DNA of 64,000 nt, from assembly GCA_963846585.1 (NCBI GenBank), contig CAWJWO010000015.1, positions 434,001-498,000 on the forward strand, in the 5' to 3' direction. Made by a program: the position numbers and the translations under genes. Position 1 is the stretch's first letter, and every line of letters begins with the position of its first letter. The notes beneath the pieces were generated by a model. It saw nothing but the letters and a program-made list of their open reading frames with translations. It had not been told where the DNA came from and searched no databases. This document shows, piece after piece, positions 63,770-64,000 of this stretch. The stretch is from JAAUTT01 sp963846585. Lineage in GTDB: Bacteria > Bacteroidota > Bacteroidia > Bacteroidales > JAAUTT01.

Positions 63770-64000
63770 TTATAATTCTTTTATTCCGCTTGAAATAGTG
63801 TAGGTCTCAACAATTGGAGTAATAAAGATTTTTCCATCGCCAAAAGCCCCTTTATCACCGGTACGTGCGACTTCTAAAATTGTGTTAATGACGAAATCCT
63901 TGTCAGTATCCTTTATTGCCATGATCAGCAGTTCTTTAGGGAGTTCGTCATAAGTAACATTTCCCACTTTTAACCCACGCTGTTTACCCCGGCCGAATAC
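63770..64000 (-). CDS. nifI1: Nitrogenase-specific PII-like regulator NifI1 (partial, cut by the window end)
   Basis: The C-terminal 76 codons of a PII-family protein. The frame stays open to the window edge and reads FGRGKQRGLKVGNVTYDELPKE (T-loop), then FGDGKIFITPIVETYTISSG. The Tyr-free T-loop and YTISSG ending fit NifI1. The first about 30 residues, and nifH before them, must lie beyond position 64000. An apparent start at 63967 is an internal GTG codon. Confidence 0.92.
   Translation of the reverse strand, partial: VFGRGKQRGLKVGNVTYDELPKELLIMAIKDTDKDFVINTILEVARTGDKGAFGDGKIFITPIVETYTISSGIKEL

Overview
The window looks like a chromosomal segment of a nitrogen-fixing, probably anaerobic member of the Bacteroidota. 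Four things point there. A large secreted protein (27506-29497) ends in a type IX secretion sorting domain. Several genes are preceded by the Bacteroidota-type promoter (TTG ... about 20 bp ... TAnnTTTG). Shine-Dalgarno sequences are mostly absent. Typical Bacteroidota genes are present (FKBP lipoproteins, DciA-like DUF721 next to recF, a DAHP synthase/chorismate mutase fusion). The DNA is AT-rich, and many spacers are packed with short-word tandem repeats. The nitrogenase is the group III (Clostridium/methanogen-like) molybdenum type with NifI1/NifI2 regulators.

Layout. 0.2-2.2 kb: a KimA-like permease. 2.4-6.5 kb: two ammonium transporter/PII pairs (glnB-amtB, amtB-glnB). 6.6-10.5 kb: a three-part biotin-dependent acyl-CoA carboxylase. 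10.7-13.6 kb: ftsE and, on the opposite strand, acs. 13.7-20.0 kb: an aromatic amino-acid operon (pheA, aroG-chorismate mutase, aroB, aroD, aroC, tyrA). It is preceded by a promoter, a 33-codon leader peptide with ten aromatic residues in a run of eleven, mutually exclusive RNA hairpins and a U-tract, which is the full layout of a transcription attenuator. 20.3-36.9 kb: housekeeping and envelope genes (ene-reductase, uvrA, an ECF sigma factor, an NlpC/P60 peptidase, a receiver protein, tRNA-Arg, a T9SS cargo protein, a transglutaminase, two FKBPs, nrnA, ndk, DUF721, recF, a TPR protein, a nucleotidyltransferase).

37.0-47.1 kb: two convergent sets of transglutaminase / circularly permuted ATP-grasp / alpha-E genes. 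The ATP-grasp copy fused to alpha-E has lost glycines that the stand-alone copy keeps. 47.5-51.8 kb: an outer-membrane porin followed by a molybdenum locus (Mop, one-domain ModE, ModA, ModB, ModC). 51.9-64.0 kb, all on the minus strand: the nitrogen-fixation block. In transcription order it reads nifI1 (cut by the window end), nifI2, nifD, nifK, nifE, nifN, nifB, a thioredoxin-like 2Fe-2S ferredoxin, nifV, citrate synthase, a NifX-family protein and a small helical protein. nifH would lie just outside the window. The molybdate genes supply the metal. NifB, NifEN, NifX and NifV build FeMo-cofactor. The NifI, GlnB and AmtB proteins couple fixation to ammonium status.

Two kinds of unexplained structure stand out. 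The first is a core of about 80 bp that occurs three times (25.2, 27.3 and 55.9 kb). Each copy is enclosed in its own different, well-paired outer inverted repeat of 20-22 bp, and each abuts a gene end. The second is a set of 7-9 bp tandem-repeat word families that fill spacers from 2 to 36 kb. They often face each other as inverted arrays, and in several places they supply the last codons or the stop codon of a gene. Apart from one short array at 57.4 kb they are not seen in the 36-64 kb metabolic and nif block.
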